From: Glebionis coronaria
Taxonomy: Eukaryota > Streptophyta > Magnoliopsida > Asterales > Asteraceae
Reading direction: 5' to 3'
Assembly (NCBI GenBank): GCA_025667525.1
Contig: CM046878.1
Location: 387,747,307-387,811,306, forward strand
DNA length: 64,000 nucleotides
Positions 1-11,766 of this stretch are shown here, piece by piece. Below the pieces are notes generated by a model. That model saw nothing but the letters and a program-made list of their open reading frames with translations. It made no database searches and was not told the origin of the DNA. The translations under genes were made by a program, and so were the position numbers. Within the stretch, counting starts at the first letter, position 1, and each line of letters begins with the position of its first letter.

Positions 1-3000
1 ACCGAGATTTCCTTATATAAGCAATTCCAGGATCAAATATCTCGTCCTCGGTGGAGAAAGGGGAGGGAACATAAGGGGCTTCCCCCACACTAGGTCCACA
101 CAAAGCATCGTCAAAAGGGGAAGACGAGCTTGTAGTACTCAAGACACGCGGTGATGACGGAGTTAGGATTGTAGAAAAATCTTTTAAATTAAATTCAAAA
201 TCTTTTCCTTTTTCATCTTTGATACTCTCCTTGTGAAAACCCGATTTAATTATGTCAAAAATATTTGGTGTATCTAAAACAATATTAGTCACACTAAAAA
301 TTCTCACATTTTGAAAGCGTTTTGGTTTAGGTGGTGGCAAGTTTTCAAATCTTTTGTCAACAAAGAAAACCTCCCCATCGGGATCAACGTATTCATCATC
401 CGAAGAATCACTCGAGATTGGAATTATCGGCTTAACACTCTTAACCTCCATCGGCGGAGGGGTCGGAACTTCATTTTTATCAACTCCTAAAACTCTATTG
501 GAAATCTTTTGACAAATGTTTTTGATAGGATTGACATTGTACAAAGATGTGATAGAATACACATGAGAAAGAGTGGAGTTTTGGGTTGCATTAATGACGA
601 GTTCTTCCTCATTGAAACGAAGAGTGATTTTTCTTGCATGCACATCGATAAGTGCTCTCGAGGTATCCAAAAAAGATCGACCTAAAATTAACGGAACTTT
701 AGGATCGATGGGAATATCAACAACAATAAAGTCTACAGGGTAGTAGAACTTTCCAACTTTCACAAAGACGTCCTCGGCAACTCCACAAGCTAGAATCGTA
801 GAATGATCGGCCATTTCGATTGACATTCTTGAAGGAGTGAGATTTGGAAGATTGAGCGACTTAAAAATCTCGAGAGGCATCAAATTAATACTAGCACCAA
901 GATCGGCCGAGGCGTAGCATTCTTCCATGTCTTGGATAGCACATGGGATTAAAAACTTTCCAGGATCACCGACCTTTTGAGGTATGCGGCTTAGAAAAAC
1001 CGAAGAACAACTAGACGATTTTTGCAATTTCTCTTTGTTATTCAACATACTTTTGAAGTTCGCGGCAAATCGAGGCATCATGACTAAGGCGTCGGCAAAA
1101 CTTATATTGAAATGCAAGTCACGAAACATTTTCATAAAAAGTTCAAATTGATAATTATTTCGTTCTTGTGCCTTTTCCTTGTCTCGTCTTGATGGGTAGG
1201 GTAAAGGTGGTGTGGGTTGGGGCAAATTAGGCATAGGCATCGGCCTTGGAATCTCGGGTTCCATAATGGGTATTGGTTCAACCGTAGGTGTGGTTTGAGC
1301 GGTACTTCGTGGGCTTGAGATGTGCTCCTTTTCAACCACGACCTCGGGTTCTTTCTCTTTTTCCTTCTCCATAGAAGTACTTGGACGAGAAATGGGTTCT
1401 TTGAAAGTTTTACCACTACGAGTGGCAATAACCTTCAATTCTCCTTTCGGGTTCACGATGGTATCACTAGGAAGACCACCCGAAGAAGAGGGCTTACACA
1501 TGATAGCTTCAAACATTTTAGCCATTCGATCTTCAAACTTAGATTGCCTAGCCTCCGCTTTCAACAATTCTTGCTTAATCTCATGTTGTCCTTGCTCCAT
1601 TTTTTGTTGATTTTGTTGGAGTCGTGTGACATTTCCTTCCATTTTATTAGCATGAGTTTTAAGTTCATTAGCAAGTTCGGTTTTAAGCTCGTTTTTCAAC
1701 TCGGATCTTAAGCTAACCATTTCACGTTGCATATTGTCAAACTTAGCATCATTAGCCTTAGCATAATTCAAAATTTCTCCTTGAAGATTTTTGGTGTGAT
1801 CGTTTTGAAAACCTTGGGCATTAGTTTGAAAATCACGGTTTTGGTTTTGGTTTGTAATTTGCCCATTTCCACTTTGGTAATTACCTTTGTTGTAGTTTCT
1901 TTGATTTCCTTGGTAATTTCCACCTTGATTGTTGTTGTTGCGATAATTATTAGCATTTTGATTGGGTGGAGCTTGATTTAAACGTGAACCTTGACCGATT
2001 TGGTTATAAGTTCCCGTGGCTACAAAAGCATTCGAAGTGTTACCATCCGCGGTAATGCACTCGGATAAATCATGAGCTCCCCCACACGACAAACAACTTT
2101 TAGAAACCGCTTTAACCGAAGCGGTGTTGGAAGCTTCTTGAGCCTTCCAATGGGACATAAGGTTTGCAAATCTATCGAAAAATCGGTTTTCTTCATTTGC
2201 TTCATCATGTAATGCATTGATACTTTGAGACGATGATGAGCCCCTTTTGGCAACACTCGGTGTGTGACGAGGGCTATAAACCTTAGACCTATTCTCGATT
2301 ATGACCAAAGCTTCTTCAACCGTTTTACACAAAAAATTACCACCCGCGGCGGCATTTAAATAATCTCTTTCATGATCGTTAAGTCCATTGTAAAACGTGT
2401 CGATTTGGTGCAAATCGGAAAAACCATGATGAGGACATTCGTGTAACATCTCCTTAAACCTATTCCAAGCCGTAGAAAAACTTTCATTTGATTCTTGTGA
2501 AAATTTAGAAATCTCGTTTTTCAAATGCGTAGTCTTAGAGGGCGGAAAAAATTGGTTCACGAACTTCGAAACGAGATCCTTCCACATCAATATAGAATTG
2601 GGTGGCTCTTTCTCTAACCAATTTTTAGCGGGCCCCGCTAAGGAATACGGAAATAACATCATCTTAATCGAGTCATTCGAGACATCCTTGAATTTGCACG
2701 TGGCGGTAAGACGATTAAATTGGCGGATATGGTTGTGCGGATTGTCCTTCTCATCACCACGGAATTTGTTGTTTTGGATCATCGACAACAAACCCGTTTT
2801 CACCTCAAAATTCTCCGCAAGGATTGCGGGAATCACAATAGCTTCTCCATAACCCTCGGTGGGTGCTTGAAGTAACTCCATCATAGTTCGATTCGCCATG
2901 GTTGGTTCTTCTCGTACAATGGGTTCGTCAATAGGAGATTCCTCACTAGAAAGAGTGAGTGATTTGTTTCTTCGTTTACGAGCACGTCTAGCTTTAGAGC

Positions 3001-3010
3001 GAGTTTGCAT
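1..3010 (-). CDS. Athila Gag-Protease polyprotein, open at window edge
   Basis: A continuous frame starts at ATG 3010 and reaches base 1 without a stop at any point I translated (about 1003 codons); I checked the frame at 2899, 2095, 1501, 880 and 58. The start encodes a very basic N-terminus (MQTRSKARRARKRR), and a second in-frame ATG lies at 2899. Gag follows (about residues 40-330, with an FFPPSKTTHLKNEISKF block typical of Athila capsid). A CLSCGGAH cysteine/histidine patch lies near residue 307, followed by an Asn/Gln-rich stretch and a charged coiled-coil-like region. An acidic/proline linker leads to the aspartic protease near residue 705, with DLGASINLMP in place of the usual DTGA and VPLILGRSFL as the flap-side motif. 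Gag would assemble the particle and protease would mature it. The frame probably continues into RT and integrase to the left. Copy A looks intact where its relative B is broken. Confidence 0.85.
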   Translation of the reverse strand, partial: MQTRSKARRARKRRNKSLTLSSEESPIDEPIVREEPTMANRTMMELLQAPTEGYGEAIVIPAILAENFEVKTGLLSMIQNNKFRGDEKDNPHNHIRQFNRLTATCKFKDVSNDSIKMMLFPYSLAGPAKNWLEKEPPNSILMWKDLVSKFVNQFFPPSKTTHLKNEISKFSQESNESFSTAWNRFKEMLHECPHHGFSDLHQIDTFYNGLNDHERDYLNAAAGGNFLCKTVEEALVIIENRSKVYSPRHTPSVAKRGSSSSQSINALHDEANEENRFFDRFANLMSHWKAQEASNTASVKAVSKSCLSCGGAHDLSECITADGNTSNAFVATGTYNQIGQGSRLNQAPPNQNANNYRNNNNQGGNYQGNQRNYNKGNYQSGNGQITNQNQNRDFQTNAQGFQNDHTKNLQGEILNYAKANDAKFDNMQREMVSLRSELKNELKTELANELKTHANKMEGNVTRLQQNQQKMEQGQHEIKQELLKAEARQSKFEDRMAKMFEAIMCKPSSSGGLPSDTIVNPKGELKVIATRSGKTFKEPISRPSTSMEKEKEKEPEVVVEKEHISSPRSTAQTTPTVEPIPIMEPEIPRPMPMPNLPQPTPPLPYPSRRDKEKAQERNNYQFELFMKMFRDLHFNISFADALVMMPRFAANFKSMLNNKEKLQKSSSCSSVFLSRIPQKVGDPGKFLIPCAIQDMEECYASADLGASINLMPLEIFKSLNLPNLTPSRMSIEMADHSTILACGVAEDVFVKVGKFYYPVDFIVVDIPIDPKVPLILGRSFLDTSRALIDVHARKITLRFNEEELVINATQNSTLSHVYSITSLYNVNPIKNICQKISNRVLGVDKNEVPTPPPMEVKSVKPIIPISSDSSDDEYVDPDGEVFFVDKRFENLPPPKPKRFQNVRIFSVTNIVLDTPNIFDIIKSGFHKESIKDEKGKDFEFNLKDFSTILTPSSPRVLSTTSSSSPFDDALCGPSVGEAPYVPSPFSTEDEIFDPGIAYIRKSR

Positions 3011-3739
3011 AAACGTCACGTACAACGAGAAGGCGAGCAAAGAAGATTCTTTTTGGTATTTTGTGTTTTTTCAATTTTTTTGTGGTTTTTGATTGTATTA
3101 ACCTTTTTGGAAATGGTGAATGTATTAAGTAGACAACAAGTCCACAAATCTCCTCACTTAATCAAATCTCTTGATTAAAAAGGCCTCAAGGAATGAAAAC
3201 GATCACGTGGAGTGAACGCCTTCGATGACTTTAGAACGATGGTGGAACACCAAATCGTTCAAGAGGGTTTAATCAAATGAAACCAAGAAAATATATATGA
3301 TATGTAGTAATACTTTGGGCGGCAAAACCCTCGATTCACTCTCAAAATCAAATACGCACAAGCAAGCGGAGGAAATGAGGCGGCGCGAAGCACTTAAGAG
3401 CCTTCTTCCTTTAGGTTGTGAAATACAACCGCCTTATACCCACCTTATAGTTTGTATTATCAAGATTAAGCTTCACGAAAGTATTTATCTATTTTTGCCT
3501 TTTTCTTTGGTTTGAGATTCGAATACAATGATTGGGTAATGACCTCCCAAGTCAAGGTTGTGATTGCTCACGTATTTGGAGTACTTGTGTATTTATTGTT
3601 CTACGTATACAATATAGTAATAGTATTCACACAAAAACCGAAAAACGATAATACGTATTAATAGAGTGCTATTAATACAATTAATATTTATGGCTAATAT
3701 AGAAAAACAACAATTGTTCAATCAAAACACAACACGCCT
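3011..3739 (-). other. 5' leader of Athila A
   Basis: About 730 bp between the primer binding site and the Gag start. No coding frame is convincing here. It is the expected untranslated leader carrying packaging and translation signals, though none can be pinpointed. Confidence 0.6.
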
Positions 3740-3756
3740 CCCCGGCAGCGGCGCCA
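3740..3756 (-). promoter_or_regulatory. Primer binding site (tRNA-Asp) of Athila A
   Basis: The minus strand reads TGGCGCCGCTGCCGGGG, complementary to the 3' end of plant tRNA-Asp(GTC) with one mismatch. It sits 3 bp after the end of the LTR, where minus-strand cDNA synthesis is primed. A tRNA-Asp primer is typical of the Athila lineage. Confidence 0.85.
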
Positions 3757-4984
3757 TTTTGATAGTTGTAAAATCACACTTGTTTAGGAAAACAAGGTAA
3801 TAATATAGGGTAAGCACGACGATTTAGGAAAACCGTGTGTAAATGACCCTAAAAGTGAGGTGAGTTCGTTCTCGAGGAGGCACGTGTGTTGTGTAATGAA
3901 TGATTGATTATGTTTTTGATTATTAATGAGAAGAAAAGAAGAGAAAATGACGAAGACGAAAAAAATTAGAAAAATAAGGCAAAAACACTATTAGAAAGTT
4001 ACGACGAAGAACGTGAAAAACACAAAATTTAAAATTTTAATCTAAAAATTCCTAAAAATTACTAAAAATTCCCAAATAATATTCTAAGAGTTTACAAAAA
4101 ATTCAAACTTGCCAAAACCTTTTAATTAATTTAATAATGACTTTTTAATGCTAATTAAAGCCCTAAAAATCACTTTTAAATATTAAAAAGCCCTAAACAA
4201 GATTTTATAGTTTGTAAACCTCAAAAATGACCTAATTAAACTAAAAACTATTTTTAAAAATTTTAAAACCAAATTAAACTATTTTTAAACTCCTAAAAAC
4301 TATTAAAATCTATTAAATCTTAAATTAATTCTAAAAATTAATTGAAAAGCCTAAAAATTAAATGGAAAGTGACAAAGGTCCTATTTTAATGTCTAGTATC
4401 TAGGGGAAATGAAAAAGAAATAAAAAATAAAACTTTTTAATTTAATGAATAAAATAATATTAAAATATTCTAAAAAATTAAAAGTCCTCAAATAAATTCT
4501 AAAAAATTCTCAAAAATCCTAAATATTCTAACTAAGAAGAAAATGTAAACAAAAGTTTCTGAAACCTTTTAATGAATTTTATATTAATTTTATATTAATT
4601 TTTAAAGTTTAATAAAAAACCTAAAATCAAATAAAATCAAAAATTAAAGTTTTTGAAAACTTTTTTATATGTAAACCTCAAAAATATCAATTAAAACCTA
4701 AAAACTATTTTTTTGTAATTTTTTACTACTGTTCACTATTTTTTAAAGAGTTTCTAAATTTAAAAATAAAAATAATCCTATTAAATAATTAAATAAAAGG
4801 AAAAATGAAATTTTTAAACAGAAAAATCCTAAACTCTCTAAATATCCTAGGAAAAATGAAAGGAAGCTAACAAGCTTAATAAATAAGCTGAAACTAAGCA
4901 AATAAGCTACGGCTTATTTAGAAAAGCCAAACTTAAACACACCTTAATTACAATTCCAAATCAAAGCTATCAGTCAAAGTCCCC

Positions 4985-5050
4985 AGGGCGCATTGGTTAG
5001 CACGTTTGGTTGTGAGAGGAGTGGCGCAGGTTCGAGTCCTGGCCACGTCC
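4985..5050 (+). other. tRNA-like Pol III-type module inside LTR A (antisense)
   Basis: On the plus strand, GGGCGCATTGGTTAGCACG resembles a tRNA D-arm (A box, 4986-4996) and GGTTCGAGTCC (5029-5039) is a near-perfect B box/T-loop, followed at 5051-5055 by a TTTTT run that could end Pol III transcription. T-stem pairing is mostly possible, but the acceptor stem does not close, so this is not a functional tRNA. It runs opposite to the retrotransposon. It could be a tRNA-derived SINE piece or an antisense promoter. Confidence 0.6.
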
Positions 5051-6450
5051 TTTTTGGAATTTATATTTTTTTTCTTTTTAGCTTTTAAAAAACTCAAACA
5101 ATGCAACTTAATAGCTTCTAAACACAACTCCAAACCCAATTTCAACCAAGATTAAGCAAGTTACAAGGAAATTTATGCCCAGGTCTGGGTATGTTTCTGA
5201 AAATCAAGTGTGAGTGCACACTTGAACTTGAAAACCAAGAGGTCTTGGCTGTGCTTCTTTTTGGTGATGATTTATGGAACAATGGGGCACCCTTGTGCTC
5301 TTTCTGAGCACAAGGAGTCAACACAAGCAAGTTATAACACTTAGCATACACCAATTATCAAAATCAAATGCACACAAAGACTAATCCAGTTTCTGTGATG
5401 AAAAAGCTATAACAGTGGACTGATATGAAGATTACTTGTTATCTAGTGAACTTCAAACACCAAGATTTTGCACACAAACTCCTTAAATGATACTCAAACA
5501 GATTCACTAACACTTCTAACCTAAATCTTAACAGATATCAAGACCAAAGCTCATGAATCCATGAAAAATCAAGCAGGTTTGGAATTATGCAGATTATGAC
5601 TTACTTTTTCTCTTTTTAGCACACAAATCAGTTCAAAACTTGTACCAAATTGTTATAAAACCAAAACAATACTTATCTCACCTAATCCTAATGATCCTAA
5701 CACGTTTTAGAAAACCTAATCACTAATTTAACCCTGCTAAAACCTGAAACCAAACACTCTTTTAAATTTTCTTTTCAAACTTTTTCAAACCAAATCCATT
5801 CCAAAGCCACTCAAACTAACCCTAATGGTATCTAACATGCATACATACACAAATCAACTCAATTTCAACAGCTTAAACACATTTAAACCATCAAATCAAA
5901 CAATCACATGAAGCATACTTTTTTCTGAAAATTAAGGCAAAAAGAGAATACCTTAGGACCCCACAATCCAGGGTCCTAGTGGATGTATAATCCACCTCCA
6001 ATCCAACACGGGCTGGAGCAGAACCAATGATCTACAACCTTCAAACCTGAAAGAAAAATCAAAAACAGAGTCTATACAAACACAAATGTATAATCTGTTT
6101 TATCTTGCCTTCTTAAAAAAACTTTCACCAATCTTTCCAAAACTTAAACAACACGTTTTAAAACCTTTCTAAATTCACAAACCAAAGATCTTTATCCACT
6201 TTCACTTAAAAAAAAACTTGATTTATAAGATTTAAAAGTTTTTTAAATACTTCTTGAAAAATTTTCAAACCAATCTCTAACACTTAAATGGAACTCAGCT
6301 TTAGCACAAATCTCAACACACAAACTTTTTAAAACAACATAAAAGGAATTACAATGATTTTAACAAACACCAAACTTTATATATTTTAAAAAAGGAATTA
6401 CAAGAGAATTTGCCAAAAACTGGAACAAGAATAAAGGTTCACAGGTCGAA

Positions 6451-6461
6451 CCTTTATATAC
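6451..6461 (-). promoter_or_regulatory. TATA box of LTR A
   Basis: The minus strand reads GTATATAAAGG, about 1.1 kb into the LTR in sense direction and upstream of a long R/U5. It is the best core promoter match in this LTR; there is no experimental support. Confidence 0.5.
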
Positions 6462-7533
6462 TACTCATTAGACTATTCTAGAATGTGAATAAAAAATTAC
6501 AAATACTGAAACCCTAATTCTGGAAATCTCAATATTGCCCTTGGACGAATTCTTGGTCAAAATAGGTTCCATGTGATATGCCAGCTGCAATCTCTCATCT
6601 TGGACGTAGGATTAACCTTGGGGACAAAGGGATTCCATCCAGCCGTTTAAATGGTCGGGACATAGGGTTTTGGGTGAAAGTGATGGAGCAGGGGAGCTTG
6701 AGGAGGGTCCCACAGACCATGTGGAGGTGTTGGGTGAGGTGGGTTTTGGTGAGAGTGACATTAATCAACAATCTGGAGCCTTTTAGCTTAAAACCCCATG
6801 ATTTGTGGTTAATTAGAACTGGGGTGATATTAGGGTTTATGGCTGATTAGGGGTAGTTTGATTTGATTTGGGGTTAATTATTTTTAAATTAGTGTTAAGG
6901 AGGGAAATGGTTGGGGTTGACTGGGGGTGTTTTGACCAAGTTAAATAAATAAACGGGTTGGGTAATGGGTAGGGTCGGTTTTGGGTAGGGGTTATGGGTA
7001 AATGGGTGGGTAGGGTTGACGTGTCAGTGTTTGGTTGGGTGGTAAGGTTTGGTGTATTGACAGGATTGGTCCCCAAGGTATAAACTTCTTTCCATTTGCA
7101 ATTAAAAGCTGTCAGCGCCATTTTGTGCCTTGTCAACTTTTGACATCTTGTCAAAAGTGGCACAAAGGTTTATAAAACTTTTTCCAAGGGCTCCTTTTGT
7201 AGTAACTTGATTCTTCAAGGACTGGAAGTGTAATATCTTCAAATATTAAGGATCATTCTTGTACAATTGATAAATGGAGGGTCAATTGTGACAAGTTCTT
7301 CAAAGATGAGGGGCCATTTTTGCCAATCTTCAATTCTTCAAGGGTATTTTTGCAAAATCCAAACTTGGGCCCGGTTCATTGTGCGACTTCGTTTCCCGTG
7401 TTCGTTTTTGATTGATTCTTGTGATCTTTTGCCAATTCCTCAATATCCGTACCTAAAAATACACAAGTAACAAACACGAGCATATATTTGGCATGTTTTA
7501 TGATATTTTATGCAATTTAAGGCCGTTTTGGAC

Positions 7534-7563
7534 GATGAGACCATGTATAAATGCAGTCTCATC
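7534..7563. repeat. Hairpin at the sense start of LTR A
   Basis: Arms GATGAGAC (7534-7541) and GTCTCATC (7556-7563) are exact inverted repeats separated by 14 bases, one base from the LTR terminus. Athila B has an equivalent, stronger hairpin at 41834-41859. Confidence 0.65.
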
Positions 7564-7845
7564 ATATACCTAGCGCACCTCTTCTTCTGTGCGAAATGGG
7601 TAACACTAAATACGTTCCTACACTTCCAGTTTATACGTCACATCCATAGAAAATAAATGAATGTACTTACATATACTATATCTCAATAAATAAGTATGAA
7701 AGTAAATAAATATCCAAAACGAAATTAACACTTAAGCACTCCATATACTATAATGCACACATACCCCTATGACACCTATATGCATGGATCCTTAAGCTAT
7801 AGACTAGGCTACTAGATGAGGCAACCTAATTCTCTATAACCATTG

Positions 7846-7857
7846 TCTCTGATACCA
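7846..7857 (-). promoter_or_regulatory. Primer binding site (initiator tRNA-Met) of element C
   Basis: The minus strand reads TGGTATCAGAGA, the usual initiator-Met primer site of plant chromoviruses, three bases after the LTR end. Confidence 0.8.
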
Positions 7858-9045
7858 TTCTATCACACCCCACCATGGCGGAATATGGGGCACGACGTAT
7901 GGATATCATCACAACAATAGCGTGTCTATAGAGATAACTAGATGAAATGAAAATATCATAAATGGTGATACAATGTCATGAAGATATCACAAATAATGCA
8001 GGCGTCTAGGTAAGTAGGTAACAGGTCTACCTCTTACCAAAGACATACAATTAAAAATACAAACATATAGGTGTCTACAAAGTATCACTTATTCTAACAT
8101 AAGTAAAGACTAAGAAGAAAGGGGGTTCCTCCAATGCAATCCTAAGTCTCCCAGCTAGCCACTCCTGTTCTCACGCTTAACCACATTCTCACCTGAAAGT
8201 GACACTAAAACAAGTCAACATAAAGTTGGTGAGAGTCATAGGTTTAGACTCCAACTCCAAGTAAATTATAAGCTGTGAATAACAACCATTAACAAAAGAA
8301 CATATGGACAATGTGCTACAATTATGTATTAACAACTAGCATTCAAGATTACACAATCACCACAAATCCAAGGCTCCAAGCCTTACCAATAACCACAATT
8401 TCAATGCTCCAAGCCTTACTAATCACTATGGTCCCATAGGCGCCCATACACCTATGAACCAATCCCAAGGCCCCGCCTTGTCAACATCCCTTGGTACCAA
8501 GTCAAACCATAATAACAATCAAGAATCACATAGCCGTTAATCACATAAATGTACACACAAGTCCATCACAAACCATAAAAACATTCACATCGTTAGATAA
8601 AAAACCATATAGTATCTCTTCCATCCCATCTGAAATTCAAATCATAAAAAGACATGGGACTATGAAACTCACCTGAACAAGCTTCTCCAAATATCTGTGC
8701 TCTAGCAAAAATCTAAACACACAAACATATACAATCAAGACATGAACCACATACCAAAATGGCTCACCAATCTATGATGGATATATAACTTTATCCTACC
8801 ACTTAACCCCATTTATATTCCATATGCATCTCATTACATCCCTCTATAAAGCCTTTAACTTAGTTTAGTTCATAACTCGCCCCATTAACATTTTACCCAA
8901 AACAGTCCCCTTTTTCATACTTTAAACTATGGGTCGAACACCCCCTTAACCAAAATAACATGTCCTGTAAAAGAAACCCTATGCCCTTACATGTGTTATC
9001 TAACTCTCACATTTGGCCTCAATCTTAAAGCTACTGTTAAGGCCT

Positions 9046-9295
<250 letters not shown>

Positions 9296-9987
9296 TTTTA
9301 CATATCCAAAATTTACTGATTATGAACATATGAAAAGTTTGTTATGATTAGAGGGTCTTACCCTAACCCATTTGTTTAGCCCTCATCCAGATCTTTTATT
9401 TAACATATAATCTAAGTATCATGTTCGTTTGAAGGTCCAATTATACTCCTAAGTACCCTAAACACCTTAAAACATTAATTTAAACCCGACTGATTTCAAA
9501 ACTGCTTTGACATCCGACTGTTTTAACCTGTTTTTGACCCACTTCCCTACCTCCAATTTAGTTCTTGTTTCTTGAATTTGAAAGCCAACTCAAATACCTT
9601 TCCAGGAATACTTGGATCGCATCAGGAAAGAATGTAGAACTCTTGATATGATCAAAACAAGTGACCTAAAATTCTGTCCAGGTTTTAAAAACGAATTTAA
9701 CACAATTAACCTAATTAATTACCATCACCATATATATTTATTAACCCTAATTATTCATATCATGTTCATATCATTAAATTACATATTTTATAATTAACCA
9801 AACCCTAGATCCATCATGTATTGATTACAAAAGAATTAAAAACAATTTAATTAAAAAGGGTATTGAAGATTTTACCTTAGAATTTTTGAAAGAAGAAAAA
9901 TTAATGAAGAACCCTAAAACCACCATTGATTCCGACTTGAAGGTAATATCCAGGGGTTTTATGAAGTGTTTTGATTAATAAAAGTTC

Positions 9988-9997
9988 TTTATATAGT
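9988..9997 (-). promoter_or_regulatory. TATA box of LTR C
   Basis: The minus strand reads CTATATAAAG about 650 bp into the LTR, followed downstream by an AT-rich R/U5. Plausible core promoter of element C. Confidence 0.5.
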
Positions 9998-10649
9998 TTC
10001 CTAACAAGTCCTTGGCCCATTACAAAAGTCCGGTTCCCCTTTTTCCTTTTTTCCCTTTTCTTTTTCTTTCTTGCGTCCCAATACCGAATATTATATATAT
10101 TTTTACATTTATTTTATTTTTATTGCTTATTAATATATTATTAATAATACCTTAATTTACCTTAATTTATTTCAGCTCCTAAAGCCTCTAAAACCTCAAA
10201 ACCGTAAAACTAGTCAAATTTACGCGTATACCGTAAAAGACGTAAAATATACAGTTTTATAAAAACTCTTGAAGTATGAAATAAACTAATTAAATAAGTC
10301 CAAAATGACTTAAAACCATCCCGAAAAATACTCCCGTGACTAATTACCTCATCCAAGGCCTCTAAATGATAAACGTTAAATCGTAAAAATACGATTTTCT
10401 ATAATACATATACGTATATGTAAAACCACTAAATAACACCATCTTATTTCATTGTCACTATTATGTGAGCTCATGAACATAAAAAACTTCACACGTCATT
10501 TCACTCACAAGGTACCCCGTACCCGAAAACGATGTCCAAACCAGACTCTATTCACACCAAATAACACATAAACACATAAAGACACATAATTTCACGAAAT
10601 ATGCCCAAAATGAAACTAAGTGACGAACCTCAAAACCATGGTTGTCACA

Positions 10650-11766
10650 AACAGGATTTAAGCTTGCCCGAGAAAATTTTAAGTCTATAGTTGAATAAGA
10701 GGACTTGATCACCAACATTGAAAATGCGGTTTTTGATCTTAGAGTCATGAATCCTCTTAGTCTTATCTTTGTAGATCAAAGAATTTTCTTAAGCTTGATC
10801 TCTTAATTCACTTAATTCATTCAATTGAACCTTGCGATGATCACCCGCGGTCCTCAAATCAAAGTTACAATGCTTAAGAGCCCAATACGCCTTATGTTCG
10901 AGTTCAATTGGCAAGTGGCATGCCTTTCCGTAGACCAACCTAAATGGTGTACAACCAATTGGTGTCTTGTAAGCCGTACGGAAAGCCCACAATGCATCGT
11001 CCAATTTATCCGACCATGAAGTGCGATTTTCTCCAATAGAACGCTCCAAAATCCTCTTAAGTGCTCAGTTTGAAACCTCCACTTGACCACTCGTTTGAGG
11101 TTGATAAGCCGTCGAAAGTCGATGAGTGACACCAAATTTATTTAGAACTTTTTCAAATTGTTCATTACAAAAATGGGTCCCACGATCACTTATTATAGCC
11201 CGTGGAGTTCCAAACCTAGCGAAGAGTTGTTTGAAAAATTTCACCACAACTCGAGCATCATTCGTAGGCAAAGCCTTAGCTTCAACCCATTTTGACAAAT
11301 AATCCAGGGCTACGAGAATATACTTATTTCCTTTGGATGATGGAAATGGCCCCATAAAATCGATCCCCCAAACGTCAAAGATTTCACAAACTTGAATAAT
11401 CTTTTGGGGCATTTCGTCCCTTTGTGAATCCTTTCCTTGACGTTGACAAGCATCACAAGTCTTGAGCAAGTCTTGGGCATCACGATATATGGAAGGCCAA
11501 AATAAACCGGCATCAAAGACTTTCTTCGAGGTGGCGTTGGCACCATGATGTCCCCCGGTGGGTCCTTCATGACAATATTTAAGAATATCTTGAGCTTCCT
11601 TGCCAAACACGCACCTACGAATCACTTGATCCGCGCACACTCGAACAAATAGGGGTCGTCCCAAAAATAATAGGATATGTCCTTGAAATATTTCCGTTTT
11701 TGTTGGGACGACATACCCTTGATCACAAACTTCCCCGTATGGTAATTTGCAATGTCCGCAAACCAT
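10650..11766 (-). pseudogene. Athila B integrase (broken)
   Basis: An HHCC zinc-binding region ([10 protein letters not shown] ... CDACQRQG) is followed by the catalytic core: [10 protein letters not shown] for the first Asp, IISDRGTHF for the second and GQVEVSN for the Glu, so the three catalytic residues are still present. The frame is broken by a stop at 11062-11064 (SN then stop, where relatives have Arg; CGA to TGA is likely) and by another stop at about 10789. Conserved C-terminal residues can still be followed in shifted frames until 10650, where chromovirus C interrupts. Integrase would insert the cDNA into the genome; this copy cannot make a full protein. Confidence 0.85.

Larger units (their letters stand above)
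1..7564 (-). mobile_element. Athila-lineage Ty3 LTR retrotransposon A (5' half)
   Basis: Reading the minus strand, this element begins at 7564 with a 3.8-kb LTR, then a tRNA-Asp primer site, a leader and an open Gag-Pro frame that leaves the window at base 1; RT, integrase and the 3' LTR must lie to the left. The Athila assignment rests on the gag style, the tRNA-Asp primer site and likeness to element B, whose RT is clearly Athila-type. A interrupts the leader of chromovirus C: C's primer site and 281 bp of its leader stop exactly where A's LTR begins. The open frame suggests a recent insertion. The target duplication cannot be checked because the other end is outside the window. Confidence 0.85.
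3760..7564 (-). repeat. 5' LTR of Athila A (about 3.8 kb)
   Basis: Bounded by TG at 3760 (next to the primer site) and CA at 7564, where chromovirus C sequence resumes. The part 3950-4900 is extremely AT-rich. A TATA box lies at 6451-6461, leaving roughly 1.1 kb of U3 and 2.7 kb of R/U5. The sense start of the LTR forms a hairpin (7534-7563), and a tRNA-like module lies antisense at 4985-5050. The partner LTR is outside the window, so the outer border rests on the TG/CA ends and the resumption of C. Confidence 0.7.

Noticed and set aside
1320..1711. Plus-strand frames rich in Phe/Ser/Leu
   Set aside because: Antisense shadows of the Gag-Pro frame of Athila A.
4985..5050. Functional tRNA gene
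   Set aside because: A and B boxes are good, but the acceptor stem does not pair and the module lies inside an LTR; called tRNA-like only. Same decision for 39609-39682 and 59983-60053.
6578..6850. 90-residue plus-strand frame in LTR A
   Set aside because: Antisense within the LTR, no family resemblance, no promoter; chance frame.
6837..7163. Thr/Pro/Asn-rich frame of 108 residues in LTR A
   Set aside because: Low-complexity product of 'gggtnnnggg' repeats in U3, no conserved motif.
10548..10748. 66-residue minus-strand frame
   Set aside because: Joins the end of LTR C to the frameshifted tail of Athila B's integrase; not one gene.
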